A stretch of 64,000 bases of DNA from Citrus sinensis (lineage: Eukaryota; Streptophyta; Magnoliopsida; Sapindales; Rutaceae). Where the stretch lies: contig NC_068561.1 in the NCBI RefSeq assembly GCF_022201045.2, positions 10,565,001 through 10,629,000 of the forward strand, written 5' to 3'. Made by a program: the position numbers and the translations under genes. Each line of letters begins with the position of its first letter. Within the stretch, counting starts at the first letter, position 1. The notes beneath the pieces were generated by a model. The model made no database searches and was not told the origin of the DNA. It worked only from the letters and a program-made list of their open reading frames with translations. Shown in pieces: positions 11,597-23,560 of the stretch.

Positions 11597-12233
11597 TAAG
11601 GGTGGGCAAACCCAATCCAACCCAATGAACTCGACCCGACCCGACCCAATCCAATCCAATTTAATTTTGACGGATTGAGAGGGTTATTATGGGTTAATTG
11701 GGTCAATTTTTTCAAACCCAATTAATAATTGGGTCAGGTTGGGTTAATTATAATTCTCAATTTGTAAAATCCTGAAAATCTAAACGACTAATCTATTTTT
11801 TATTCTCTTTTTATTTTTTTATAAAAGAGATTATTTTGTTCTTACATTTACTATAGACTCTAATATCAAAACTAAAATAACTCTCTTAAATCTCAATTCT
11901 CAGTCACCTAAGGTATTTCTCTAATTTATTCATTCTATATTCTCTTTTTTTTTTAATATTAGACCATGAATAGAATTTTCATGCTATAATATATTTATAT
12001 TTGATTTCAATAAATTTTATTACAAGTTTCATATTTTTTTTATTGAATTTTTAATTTTGATTCGATCTTCAAATCTTCAACTCAGTCAACCCAACCCGAT
12101 GATTTAAGGATTGGGTTGGATTGAATATGTTTATTTAATTCGGTTTAATTATTTTTATTTCAACTCATTCAATAATGGGTTGGATTTTCACAAACCCTAT
12201 CCAACCCATCCCATGTCCACCCCTAATCCAAAG
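11589..12233. mobile_element. Non-autonomous hAT-like element with 8-bp TSD
   Basis: The element 11,597-12,225 (629 bp) has terminal inverted repeats taagggtgggca (left) and taggggtggaca (right, reverse complement). Both sides are flanked by atccaaag (11,589-11,596 and 12,226-12,233), an exact 8-bp target-site duplication as made by hAT transposases. The interior has many cccaatccaaccc-type motifs near both ends and an AT-rich core, with no coding capacity. Confidence 0.85.
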
Positions 12234-12783
12234 GGCTTAAAGAATCAATTACTAGCCTTCTAGAATTTGTTGTTGTTGGAGCTTAAAGGATTCCTATTGT
12301 GACCAAAGACTGGTTTGCTTGTCAGAAAGAGTATGTATCTCACCCGGGTAAATTTTATTGTGCCCTCTTATTAAATTGATATACTTCAATCTACCCCCTA
12401 AAAAATCATTTTTTTAACAGTTGACTGATGTTGACTTAATAAAATACAAGAATGCCCCTAACCCTAACTAACAATTCTATAGGGTTAACAAGGATAATTT
12501 TATTTTTCCCTATAAAGTCTGATATATTTCAAGTTAGATGACAAAAATAAATTTATTAATGAAATACCTTATAAAAAAAATAAAAGACTCTAAAAAATTA
12601 AATTATTTTTTCTTATATTTTAATTTATAAAAAAAATATAATAATCAATAATTTTATTTATAATATCACCACAATGAAAATAAAAAAATCGATTTTTACT
12701 TCTTATTTCTTTGTCTTCTACTTTTTTTTTTCAATCTTTGTTTCTTTATCTATTCTATGTTCTTTTGCTTCTTTTTTCTTCTT

Positions 12784-12838
12784 CTCTGCATCAAATCAAA
12801 TAATTTTCTGCATCAAATCAAATAATTTTCTGCATCAA
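12784..12838. repeat. 22-bp tandem repeat
   Basis: ctgcatcaaatcaaataatt is repeated with a 22-base period, two full copies and a partial third, within the MULE-like element. Confidence 0.8.
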
Positions 12839-13199
12839 TCAACATTATTATAATCAAAATTAAAGTATATAACACAATCAAAAAATTTAAATCTAAAAAA
12901 GTATAAAAAAGGCGAATTTTTTCTCCCTTCTTCATCTTCTTCGTTCTCTTCCCTGTTCATCTTCTTCTTTGTTTCTTTTTTTTTTTTCTTTTTCTCTTCT
13001 TTCATAAAACATGCATTTCTCTGTTAACCCCAACCAAAAACCATCCAAAATCTTCCCACCAAACACAAGGTTTTGGCTGTGATTGGGGATGTTGTTTGCT
13101 CAGATGTGCTCAGTGGAGTCGAATGAATCAAATGGTGGGTTGGATTGACAACAGTGATGGCTGGCTTGGCAGCTATGAATAGGTGGTGTAGCTCCTAAT

Positions 13200-13445
13200 T
13201 TGGAGGATTTGAGTGACGTTGCGGTGGCAAATCAAGGGCAGAAGAAGGTTGTGGTTTGGCTAGTAATTGTTCTCGAGTTGTCTAATGGTGGAAAGGACGA
13301 CGGAATTGCAGCGATGGAAGATGGAAGTGGTAACGGCATGGTGGCTAGGGTTTTGGAAAAAAAAAAACCATGGTTTTTTTCCAAGTTAGATGGAAAAAAG
13401 CTCTTCCTTTGTTTTTCTTTTCTTTCTTTTTTATTTATTTTTTAA
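13200..13445 (+). other. Unknown 81-aa frame inside the MULE-like element
   Basis: An open frame starting MEDLSDVAVANQGQKK with a Gly/Val-rich middle and a lysine and phenylalanine-rich tail that runs into a poly-A/poly-T low-complexity stretch. It resembles no family I know. The relatively GC-richer segment 13,080-13,340 stands out from the AT-rich element around it and could be a captured piece of host DNA, as Pack-MULEs carry. Equally it may be a chance frame. Confidence 0.25.
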
Positions 13446-13975
13446 TTAATGCTTTAATTTGAGAGCTAGGGTTTGAGTCCATTGATTTGGATTGTTTTAG
13501 AACTAATTGTGATAGCAAATTATATTTTTGTTACATTTCTAAAGGAATCTTTAGTTCTTTGAAATGGATTTTTGATTTATGATTGGGACTAGCAAGAAAT
13601 TTTGTGGATATTGAATCCATTGTTAGAACAAATTAAAGAATTTGATAAAATGTTATCTAGAGATTTGAACGGAAATTGGAATTGCGAGAATTAAATGGAT
13701 AATTTTATGGTTTAGGCCGTTAGAAGAAATCGAGCATTAAAGAAAAACATTTCTGCTTTAAAAAATTTTTGATTAAAATATTAAAAATAGAAAATTGATA
13801 ACATTTTAAATTTTTAGTTTTAATTTTAAAGGATTGTAATTCATTTGTTCAATTTCTTTTTCATTTTTCCTTCATTTTTCTCTTTTTCCTTTCATTCTTT
13901 GTCTCCTGCTTTTCTTCGTATCATTTTTTTAATTGTTTGTCTTCTTTTCTTGCTTCTTCTTCTTCTGTATTGCTG

Positions 13976-15140
13976 CTCTTAGCCAGTGGCGGATCTATAC
14001 GTGGGCTAAAAACAGCCCAGTCAACTCTAGAAAAAATCGTTTATATCCCTTATGTTTTTATTAATTTAGTAGAATAATAGAATTTTTATTTTTCATATAT
14101 GTCCCTAATTCAATTACCCTTATGATTTCATCAATTTAGTATAACAATAGAGTTTTTATTTTATATTCAAATATATCCCTAACTCAATTACCCTTATGTT
14201 TTCATCAATTTCATATAACAATAGAGTTTTTATTTTATTTTTAAATATGTCCCTGATTCAATTATATTATTTTCAATTGAAATTAGTGACTTATTTTATA
14301 AAATGATTAAATTATATATTTATTGAATAGATTGTAAATATTAGGGAGCTAAAATTTTATTACTGCTTTAATTTATTTTAAAAAACTTCTAATTGAAAAA
14401 AAAGTATGTCAATGTAATATAACATCATCAGTGGTATTAAAAATACTTATAAAAACAATATTTAGTAAGAATTATCAACATTTTCATAAATTTTTATATG
14501 AATTTTCAAACTTTATTTTTTAGTTCCATTAATTAGGAGGACAAGTTGAAAAATAAAATTTGAATATTTTAAGGAACTTTTGATAGAAGGATCATCAACA
14601 TCTAGTTCTTTAAAAAGAGTTAGAGTACTTGACAAAGAAACAACTACATCCAAGTACTTTTTTGCTAAATTGAGTTTAGTTTATTATTAAAACTTTTAAC
14701 TAATAATACTTTTATAATTTGAGTGGATGAATAAATTTTAATTGTTTAATTTATTAAGTCTAGTAATTTAGTACTTGATTTCAAATATAAAAGTTTTGCT
14801 TGTAATTTTTAATTAATTGTAATTACATATATTAATCTATTTTAGTTTGGAATTCTTAATTGATTTCTTAATCCTTATATAATTACATGTTATTATAGGT
14901 TGTAATGTCAGATTCCATAATTGAAAAATAGTGTTTTGATATTTAAATTGTCTTTTGTTTGCTACTTTTTTTATAATTATTTTTGTTTATAGTACATATT
15001 TATGGGGATAGAGTTCTTAGTGTTCCCCCTTATTTAATGTACTTTTTTTTACTTATAAATTTTTATGTTTGCTTCAAAATATAAATTTTAAAATTTAACC
15101 CTGAGTAATAATAAGTCTTGGGTCCGCCCCTGCTTTTAGC
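13976..15140. mobile_element. hAT-like element nested in the MULE-like element
   Basis: The element 13,984-15,132 (1,149 bp) begins cagtggcggatc and ends gggtccgcccctg, i.e. caggggcggaccc on the other strand, a common plant terminal inverted repeat. It is flanked by ctcttagc (13,976-13,983) and cttttagc (15,133-15,140), an 8-bp duplication with one mismatch. Inside, 14,045-14,275 holds about three diverged tandem copies of a unit of roughly 75 bases (tttatttt...atgtccct.attcaatta). No coding region. Confidence 0.8.
14045..14275. repeat. Diverged tandem repeat, about 75-bp unit
   Basis: Three successive copies share the order: ttatg.tttcatcaattt, ataacaatagagtttttatt, a tccct.attcaatta end. 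They differ by substitutions and small indels. Confidence 0.75.
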
Positions 15141-15499
15141 AGCAACCATTCAAAATTTCAAATGATTGTATGTATCATAAAAATTGAACAAAAAATAATT
15201 AATTTTAAAATAATAAGCTATTTGGGTGTAAAGTGAAATTTATTAAAATATTTAGGTGCATGCTTTAATTTATTGAAACACTCGGGTATGAATAAAAGTA
15301 AAAAAAATAGATATTTGACTTTTATTATTCAGTTGACCCTAGCACAAAATGTATAAATACTATTTTATCCTTTGGATCGTTAAAATTAACGAAGAGAAAA
15401 CGACATTTGGAGGTAGATTGAAGTTTTCATATTTTTAGAGGATAAATTGAAATATGTCAATCTAATAAGGGAGTAAAATGAAATTAACCCATCACACCC

Positions 15500-18413
15500 A
15501 GCATATGCTGAAACTTCACTGTAATATCATCCTCAGCAAGAGGCAAGCCTGAGTCCTCTGCAAAACATGGAATCCTGAAACTGAGCGACATTGATTATCT
15601 TCAGAAGCAGCCAACGTGGGCTTGTTGTTAGCTGAGTATCCTTGATCCATTTTCCCTTCTTCCACTCAAAACCTGGAATTTAATTGAAACGCTCAATAAA
15701 TCAAGAATTTAATTCTGCACGCACTACAAAATTATACTTTTAACAACTATTGCAAGTATTTACCAAAGTAGATTAACAACACAATAGCGTACTACTTATC
15801 TTAACAAGACAAACCAATATTATTCTCACTTTCACAGGAGGGAAAGACTTAGAACACGAAAGGGTATTCAATTCTGAGGATGGACTCTAACTAATAATAT
15901 AAGTTGGTCTTCCATGGGCTGCTACATTAATCGTATATAAGACTTGATCTTTTCGGCCCTACTTTTTTTTTTCTTTTTTCTGATAGTTATTTGGCCTTGT
16001 TGTTTGCCTAATCAATCCCCATTTTTGTTGTGTACTATTAAATCTTTTTCAATTAATCTAATTTTTCTTAGCCATTTGCTCTTAATAAAAAATAGAGAAA
16101 AAGAAAGAAAAAGCAAATTATACTTTCAATCTTTGAGCAATTAAATTATAACTTCTTTCCTCAATCATGAATTAACTGAGTGGAGACACTCTTCTCTGTA
16201 ACGAAATATGAGTGGAGTAAGCGTCCCCTGAATATTAATGACAATCAAAATTTGGGCAACACTTCATAAAAATACTGTAAACTAGTCTCAGCAATAATCT
16301 GATTATAAATATCAGTTGTAATCTAATGTAATATCAACAATAGTCATTGTAATATCAATGTACTTAAAAAAAATGTTTGAGCAATTTATGTGTACTTCTC
16401 TAATTCCTCTATTCTTCTAGTTTGCATTTGAGACTATAGCATAAATTTGACAATCAATAAATTTTATGGCATTATCATGCTCCAAAGACATTTTTTAGTT
16501 TAGTTGAGGACTAATAGATAAATAATCATATTAATAAAATATTACTGTTAAATAGTTTGAAAATATAGAATTTCGTAAAAATTTTTTTAAAAAGTTGAAG
16601 TTAAAATGGATTTATAAGTATTTTGGTACTTCTACAAAATAAAATTTTTGACATATCCAAACGAATTAGATTTCTGTCCCCCCTTGAACAATTCTTGTGA
16701 ATCACACAATTGACAATTCACGGGTAAGGAGCCCATCTATTTTTCAAAAAAAAAAATAACGATTAAGTTAAATTCTTTATACAAAATTTGTTTTAATGGA
16801 CATTATTAATCTTGATCAGTGTGGAATGCAAGTAACAAGTTAATTTTTTTTTTTGACCTCCAAATGAAATTTATTCAGAAAACATTTTACCCCTTGTGTT
16901 TAAATGAGAATTATAAAAAAAATAGTATCTAATTATCAAATTAATGTGGGCCGAAAAAGAAAAATAAAATTTTGTTTAACTTTTCAGGTAAATGGTAGTA
17001 TGAAAAAACCACCTATATTATGTAAGTCCATATATTAAATTCACAAAAAAAAATTCAGGTTACACCAACATGAATACCTGATCCAATGATGATTCGTGTG
17101 AAATTTATTAATATAGGAGCCTTTTTTAATTCTAAAATCTAAATAGTTATAAATTTTGATAAGTTAATTGTATTCATTTGAATAAGTGTGACCAGGAACA
17201 GTCACTAGAGCAAGAAAAGGGATGAATTCTTTCTTGGTCAGCTCATGTCTGACCTAAAAATAGTCATTAGAGGAAAAAAAATGAAGTTTTAATCATATAA
17301 TAAATATTCGGTCTTATTAACGGGTTGAAGTCTGAATCTTAATTATTTTCAAATGTTTATAATTTTTGTTTTATTTTATTTTATTTTTATCACTTATATC
17401 TGATTATAAGATGTTTAGATTTGAATGAAAAATGTTAAATATTCTGATTTTTATCTAAATGACAAAATATCTAATTGGAACTTTAATATTCTTTCTCATT
17501 AATGCCCCTATAAAATAAATTTATTTTCTAATATATAAACTATCCTTTTATTATTTTTTATTATCATTTTTTTGTACATGTATCAACTATTATTATTATT
17601 ATTTTTTTGTGAATGAGAATTTTAAGGTGAATGTATTTTGTAATAGGTCCATCTCTTTGTATTTTTATTCACTATTTTTATAATACATTTTGAATTTTAT
17701 TTAATACATTAATTTTAATTCCAATGATTAAATAATTATTGATTGAATTATATGATTAACAAGAAAAAGTATCAATATAATATACTAAAAATAATATTAT
17801 AAGTATCATATATTAATGTAAAAAATTACATGTGTTTGATATATATTTTACTTTTCATGTTTGTTAAGGTAAAAATTATCATTTTTTTAACTAATCAAAT
17901 AATTTATTTATAACTTGTCATGTGTTTAATCAATAAATATAAGTATTGTTAATATTTACAAGGTAATATATGTCAAAATATCATATTTCAGATGTTTTCT
18001 TTTTAAAAAACAAACAAGTTAACACTTATTTATTCAAATATTGAAAAAAGAAAAACAATCATGTCATTAAAATATGTATTCAGACCAATTTAAATTTCAG
18101 ACCAAAAAAACAAACACTACCTAAATTATATGACGACATAATCTATAGTAACTCATAAGTAATTTTTTTTTTTTAATATGGTTCAATGGTTGTGAGCAAA
18201 ATAATTAAAAGGTTATAAAAAAAAATATTTATACGTTGATGTTAATTACTTTTTAAGGTTATAGAAAACAACTCATATGCCAACAACTTTTTGGGATTGG
18301 AATAGCCACCCTTTTTCATCGTCATTTTCCAATAATCATAGATGTCCTGGTTCTAAGGAATTCGATTTTTGAGACTACCTTCACTGGCCATGTTTCTTAT
18401 TTATGGAGACTTT
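15500..18413. other. Intergenic; one exon-like segment at its left edge
   Basis: 15,500-15,665 read on the minus strand looks exon-like: a pyrimidine-poor but plausible acceptor (aaattccag before gttttgag) and an open frame with RIPCFAEDSGLPLAEDD and VKFQHMLGV. I do not recognise it. The rest is AT-rich with poly-A and poly-T runs and no gene I can support. Near 18,080-18,115 the text ttcagaccaaaaaaacaaac resembles a MITE end, but I found no convincing partner. Confidence 0.45.
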
Positions 18414-19056
18414 CATTATAAGAAAAAAAGGGAATAATTAATATTTAAAAATTGACAAATAAAGGTATATTCAACAATTGAAAAGTGCTAAGTATACCTG
18501 TGCTAAATATGCTTATTTGACATTTAGTAAACTTGTCATTAATTTTTGTCAATCAATAATAATAAAATATTTTTCACAATATAAGATAGTCAAATGTGTA
18601 TGATACTTAATAATAATTATATACATGTGACACTGTTCAAAATTGCCAAATACAAATGACTTGAAAAAAATATCAAATATTATAATTTCTTTAAGAAAAG
18701 AAAGTTACAATAGTGAAATTCTTTGTCTTGAGCTGCACATTATATATCTTACAACATTCAAAACCTGATAAAACTCAAACTTTTTCAACTAACATCAAAC
18801 ATTGTGACTAATGTTAAACATACATCAAGTGCTAAAAATTATTATAATTTTTATTTAAAAAATACTTACGATTTCTTCTTCTAATCCAATATAACCTTTT
18901 CGACTGAGTTGTAAAGATTTAGTGCTGGCCTTTCTTTTTGAAGGCCACTAAGTGTCAAATGTATATCATACATATGTTTATTAGCATTGACATAAATGAA
19001 ATTATAAAGAAACAATTTTGAAAAGTAATGTTCACAATAATAAAAGATTAACTTAG

Positions 19057-20085
19057 ATTCTTTAGATAATTTTTTTTTTAAACTGGAATTTCATTGATTG
19101 GAAAAACTACATATTTTTATCCTTGGATACATAAGTGGAAATCTCACTTGGAGCTTACTCTATCCATACTTGCTCTATAGGATGACAGAGAGCTAGTTTC
19201 GCAAGATGATGCGCCGCCTCATTGCAAGTTTGTGGAGCAAAGAGCACTTTTACAATGCTATGCGAAGAAGTCAGAGCTTCTTGTTTTTCAGAGATTACCC
19301 ACTCCACTTCGTACTTGCTTGCAATTTTGTTTCCAATGAGATTAACTACATTGAGAGAATCAGATTTGATTATGGCCGGAGTCAACCCAATGTCGCTCGT
19401 TAGCCTAAGTCCTTTCTGTAGAGCAAGGGCTTCCACAAATTCTACATCTCCTAAAAAAAGTGCTTGGGAAATGGAGGCTGTCATAACATCACCTACTGAA
19501 TTGCGAACTAGCACTCCAATTCCAGCATGATCAGCCTTGGAACGGACAATTGCATCGATGTTCACTTTATACCATGGTTCGGGCAGACTTTGCCAAGTCT
19601 GCCTTGGTTTATTTGTCTTAGAACTCCTATCGACTTGACCTTGCGTTGTACCTGCTCTAAGTGAAGCCAATACATTCTCAGCTTGAGTGACAGCGTCTTG
19701 CGACTCACGAATAGCATTACCATGGGTTAGATAATTCCTCGCTAACCAAATCGAACAACAAAAAACCACCCATTCCTCAAATACATCTTTTGTTAAAAGT
19801 GATGCAATATGAATGGAAATGTTAGAAAACTCCATTGGCATTGTACTATTGAGGCTAGAAGAGAATCTCGTCAACTTCCAAACTTTTTTCACTTGTTTAC
19901 ACCCCACCAAGGCATGATATGTATCGTCATAATCAAAACCACAACAAGGGCATGTAGGAGCAACTGGAAGCTTTTTGTTATGTAAATTTAAATTAGTGGG
20001 CAGAATGTTGGAAAAAGCTCGCCAATAAAAAAATTTGATCTTTGTTAGGAGAGATAATTTCCAAAAATAAATTCTTTAGATAATT
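19057..20085 (-). mobile_element. 5'-truncated LINE with 15-bp TSD, inside the CACTA element
   Basis: Insert 19,072-20,070 is bounded by attctttagataatt at 19,057-19,071 and again at 20,071-20,085, an exact 15-bp duplication. On the plus strand the left edge starts with a T run (about 19,071-19,079), i.e. a short poly(A) tail for a minus-strand LINE. The right edge falls inside the zinc-finger region upstream of RNase H, so the element is strongly truncated at its 5' end, as expected from target-primed reverse transcription. Confidence 0.9.
19155..20035 (-). pseudogene. LINE ORF2 C-terminus: zf-RVT and RNase H
   Basis: An uninterrupted 251-aa frame (19,155-19,910) holds a plant L1-type RNase H domain: KVNIDAIVRSKADHAGIGVL (first Asp), VEALALQKGL (Glu), IIKSDSLNVVNLI (second Asp) and a C-terminal NEAAHHLAKLAL block. 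The frame extends upstream, without an initiator, through VGCKQVKKVWK and a CPCCGFDYDDTYHAL zinc-binding segment (zf-RVT) to about 20,035. The usual NIDG reads NIDA here. Endonuclease and reverse transcriptase are absent, so it is a truncated relic despite the long open frame. Confidence 0.88.
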
Positions 20086-20369
20086 GATCATTAACAAATG
20101 TATCCCAACGACCTTTTTGTATGAAAGAGTACAATAGTGGTGGATTATGTAAACCCTATAACTTTTAGATTGGCAAGAGTAATAAGATTTTCAATCATAT
20201 CATATGCATCCTAAGATTAAGATTCATAATAAAAAGAATATATTAGTGATGAATCTAACATGTTTTAAAATAGAGTTAAGATAAGAAAACTCACTCAACA
20301 TAAGGTTGAACTTCTTCTGTGTTCCGTAAAACATAATGGTGTGCTTGCTTCCATTCTTCATGATCAATA

Positions 20370-23300
20370 TTAATTAAACAACCACCAGGAATGGACCATC
20401 AGTTTCTATTTTATTCTTCCTTGCAACTGGAATTTCAATTGGATCCACATAGGGTAAACATTCTATGCAAAATTCAATTGCCTCCTCTACAATGTAACAT
20501 CAACAATACAACCCTCTACCCTCAGGACGATTCTTATTCCGTACATTCCCTTTTAGATCCTTTAAAAATCTTTCAAAAGGATACATCCTTCTAAGATATA
20601 TAGGTCCACATAATCTGACTTCTCTAACATGATGCATAGTTAAATAAACTATGATATCAAAAAATTCATGAAGGAAATACATATCAAATAAATTAATTTG
20701 GACCACAAGATCCTTTTGTATTTGGTTTAACTTCTGTACATCCACAACTTTCAAACAAAGATCATTGAAGAAAAAGAAAAGTCTAGTGATGGCATATCTA
20801 ACATGTTAGGCAAAAATTCCTCGAACAGCTAATGGTAGGAGTTGTTACATCAAAGCATGACAATCATGAGATTTCAACCCAATAATTTAAATCACTCGCT
20901 GATACAAGGTTTTCAAAGTTCGATTAGTATTCTTTAGGAAACTTGAGATTAAATAATGTTTCACAAAACATTACATTTTCCGCTCTAGAGAAGGAATAAC
21001 ATGCAGCAGGTAAATAAGTGTGATTCCCTTCAACAACAAGTTCTAACTCTTTCTTAATATTGAAATCAATAAGGTCCAACTGAGAATTAAGTTTATCTTT
21101 TGCTTTTCCAGGAATGTTCAATAATGCACTATATATACTCTCGCACATATTTTTTTCAATGTACATTACATCCAATATATGGTGAACATGCAAATGTTTC
21201 CAATAATCGAGAGAAAAGAATATTGATTTCTTTTTCCAACAAATTTTTTTCATCGCTTAATTACTTAGAAAGGAAAGTCTCTTTCTTAGAAAGGAAAGTC
21301 TCTTTCTACTCTACCATCAAAAGCCTTTGTCAAATCTCAAAACAAGTGAGATTTTGGGAGATATTATCTATATGCATGTACACAATTTTTTTTTCCCATG
21401 CTTAAGTCTATAGGACTGTGTATCTTCCCCACATATAAGAAATGCAAAATATCCTTTAACTAAGCAACTAAACTGAAATATAAGTATGCAACCCCAGAGG
21501 GGGGGTGAATTGGAATCTTAAAAATTATCCTAGCAAATCCACACAACAAACAATCTAATGCCTTAATAAATTTGAAAGCAATAAATTCAATCAAAGCACA
21601 ATAATTAAAGAGCAAGGGAAGAGAGAGCAAACTCAAGGATTTTTACGTGGTTCGGCAATCCCCGCCTACGTCCACGCCTCCAAGCACACCGGGCTTGAGG
21701 ATTTCACTATCCAAGCCTTTCCAAGGCTTCAACGATTACAATTGACTTCGAGGTGTCAATAAACCTTTACAACAAAGAGATTATCTCCCAATCTCTTCAC
21801 TCAAGTGTCTCACACACTCAAACTCTTACAAATGAAATGAAGAAATGAAAGTTACAATCAAACTCACTCAATGAGTAGATATTCAAAGATGAAGAACAAT
21901 GAATGATTCAATGATTTTGTGTTTTGCAAGTTGTAAGCTCAAGATATCACGTGTGCCTTTTGTTTTTTCTTGTTGGAGAGCTACAAAATGAGTTGGATTT
22001 GAGTTCTTATAACTTGAGCTCGAAAACTAGCCGTTACTCACATTCTGGGCTATCCGGTTTGCCGTTTAATGGAATCCGGTAAGCCGGATTTATGTTACCG
22101 TTAAGGCAAAATTCAAAATTTTGCCTAACCGGCTTGCCGGATTCGGAATCTGGTAAGCCGTTTTCGTTCTGGTGCTTACTGCCCGAATTCGGCCTGCCGT
22201 TTATCAGTATCCGGTAAGCCGCTTGCTACAGTAACCTGCTACAGTGAAATTTTTCCCATATTTTCAGTTTGACCCCAAAACTTTATAAAAACTGTAGTAT
22301 GGCCCAAAACGTTATGAAACTTTACAAATAGGTCCAATTTCAGAATTTTTAAGTAATGCTTCGTTAATCCCAAAACTTTCTGAAATTATGATATAGCCCA
22401 AACTTTGTGAAATTATATAATGACCCCAAAAACATTTAAATAATTTCAAATAAGTCCAAATCCGAAAACTTTAAAAACATTATCAAAGCTTTTAAAATAC
22501 ATGTGGTTTGTTATCATCAAAATCAATATTTATAGCCATATAGGCTAACATAAACAAGTTCCCATACGCAGGAAAATCATTAAGTGTCTCTAATAACACA
22601 ACCCGTAAGGTGAATAACTCTTGTCTATAAGCACCATAAAGTTCTACACCAACTTCCCATAAAGTTTTCAAGTCATCAATCAAAGGTGCTAGATAGACAT
22701 CAATATCATTATTGGGCTATCATGGACTAGATATTAACATGGTCAACATCATGAATTTTTTCTTCATGCACAACCAAAATGAAGGCTATAAGTAATCATA
22801 ACAATTGGCCAACAATTATGTCTTGTGAAGGTTTTTATGGGGATTTATCCCACCTGCAAAAATAGTCTGCCAAAGATTTCTCTTATGTGCTAAAATTTGG
22901 CACATTTTTTGTCTACTAGCCTTCATGATGGTAAGTCAACTGGGTGACGTAGTTTTCCATCGATCATCCTTCATTGGCATGCCAAGTTAAGTCTTTTGCA
23001 ATTCGAGGAGATTGAATCATCCTCTTAAACCTTGGTATATGAGGAAAATACCACAACATTTTAGCAGAAATTCTTTTACTTTTCTTAGTACTCTTTTATC
23101 TTAACACTCCACAAGTGCAACTTGCAAATGAATCCTTGTATTCTTTTGTATACATGATGCAATCTTTAAGACACTACATGTATTTTTTCATATACTAAGC
23201 CTAATGCAACCATAGTCTTCTTTGCTTCATATATGGACAAGGTATTTCATTATTATCAGGAAGCATATTTGATAAACAACTTAGTTTGAAAAACTTTTGT

Positions 23301-23560
23301 CTGACCATCAATTTTTTCCTTTAATGTTGTAAAGTCTTAGTAAGGCAAATAACTTAGTGAATTTCACACAACTAGGAAACAAAGGTTTTTCCAGCATCTT
23401 TAAGTAGAGTTTCAAAAGACTTAGGATCATCATTACATGTGTCAAATGCATCAATAATCATTTTTATTGTATTAGCAGCTTCACCATCTTATTGACTGCC
23501 ATCAAATAAAGCTTTTATATTTGATGGTCGTATACTCGAAGCTCCTTTTCAACCTATAAA
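20370..23560 (-). pseudogene. CACTA TNP2-type transposase, broken
   Basis: Minus-strand pieces line up in order with plant TNP2 (Transposase_21): GEAANTIKMIIDAF near 23,480; a PCPYMKQ/CIQKNTRI region; ILAHKRNLWQTIFAGGINPHKN; NDIDVYLAPLIDDLKTLW and YGAYRQELFTLRVVLLETLN then DFPAYGNL (22,560-22,720); after the LTR, VKGYFAFLICGEDTQSYRLK (about 21,400-21,460); then FFSLDYWKHLHVHHILDVMY (21,190-21,240), IPGKAKDKLNSQLDLIDF, and in 20,500-20,754 the DUF4218 part HEFFDIIVYLTMHHVREVRL with MYPFERFLKDLKGNVRNKNR. Many stops and shifts; the copia LTR splits it right after the DFPAYGNL motif. Confidence 0.88.
21487..22550 (-). mobile_element. Solo copia LTR inside the CACTA transposase gene
   Basis: A complete 1,064-bp LTR (tgcaacc...ggctaaca) of the same family as 5,508-6,563. 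Neither side has a primer binding site or purine tract, so this is a solo LTR left by LTR-LTR recombination. Its middle has several units of ccggtaagccg-type sequence (22,050-22,230) followed by the ctacagtaacctgctacagt motif seen in the relative. Transposase homology stops at one edge and resumes at the other. I could not find an exact 5-bp duplication (left aagta, right taaac). Confidence 0.85.

Larger units (their letters stand above)
12337..15499. mobile_element. Non-autonomous MULE-like element with 9-bp TSD
   Basis: The element 12,346-15,490 has long terminal inverted repeats: the left end (gggtaaattttattgtgccc and on past caatctaccccc) pairs with the reverse complement of the right end (gggttaatttcattttactc and on past caatttatcctc) over at least 60 bases with mismatches. 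It is flanked by atctcaccc (12,337-12,345) and atcacaccc (15,491-15,499), 8 of 9 identical, which fits Mutator-like transposition. No transposase is inside. It contains a 22-bp tandem repeat (12,784-12,838), a possible captured segment around 13,080-13,440 and a nested hAT-like element. Confidence 0.8.
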
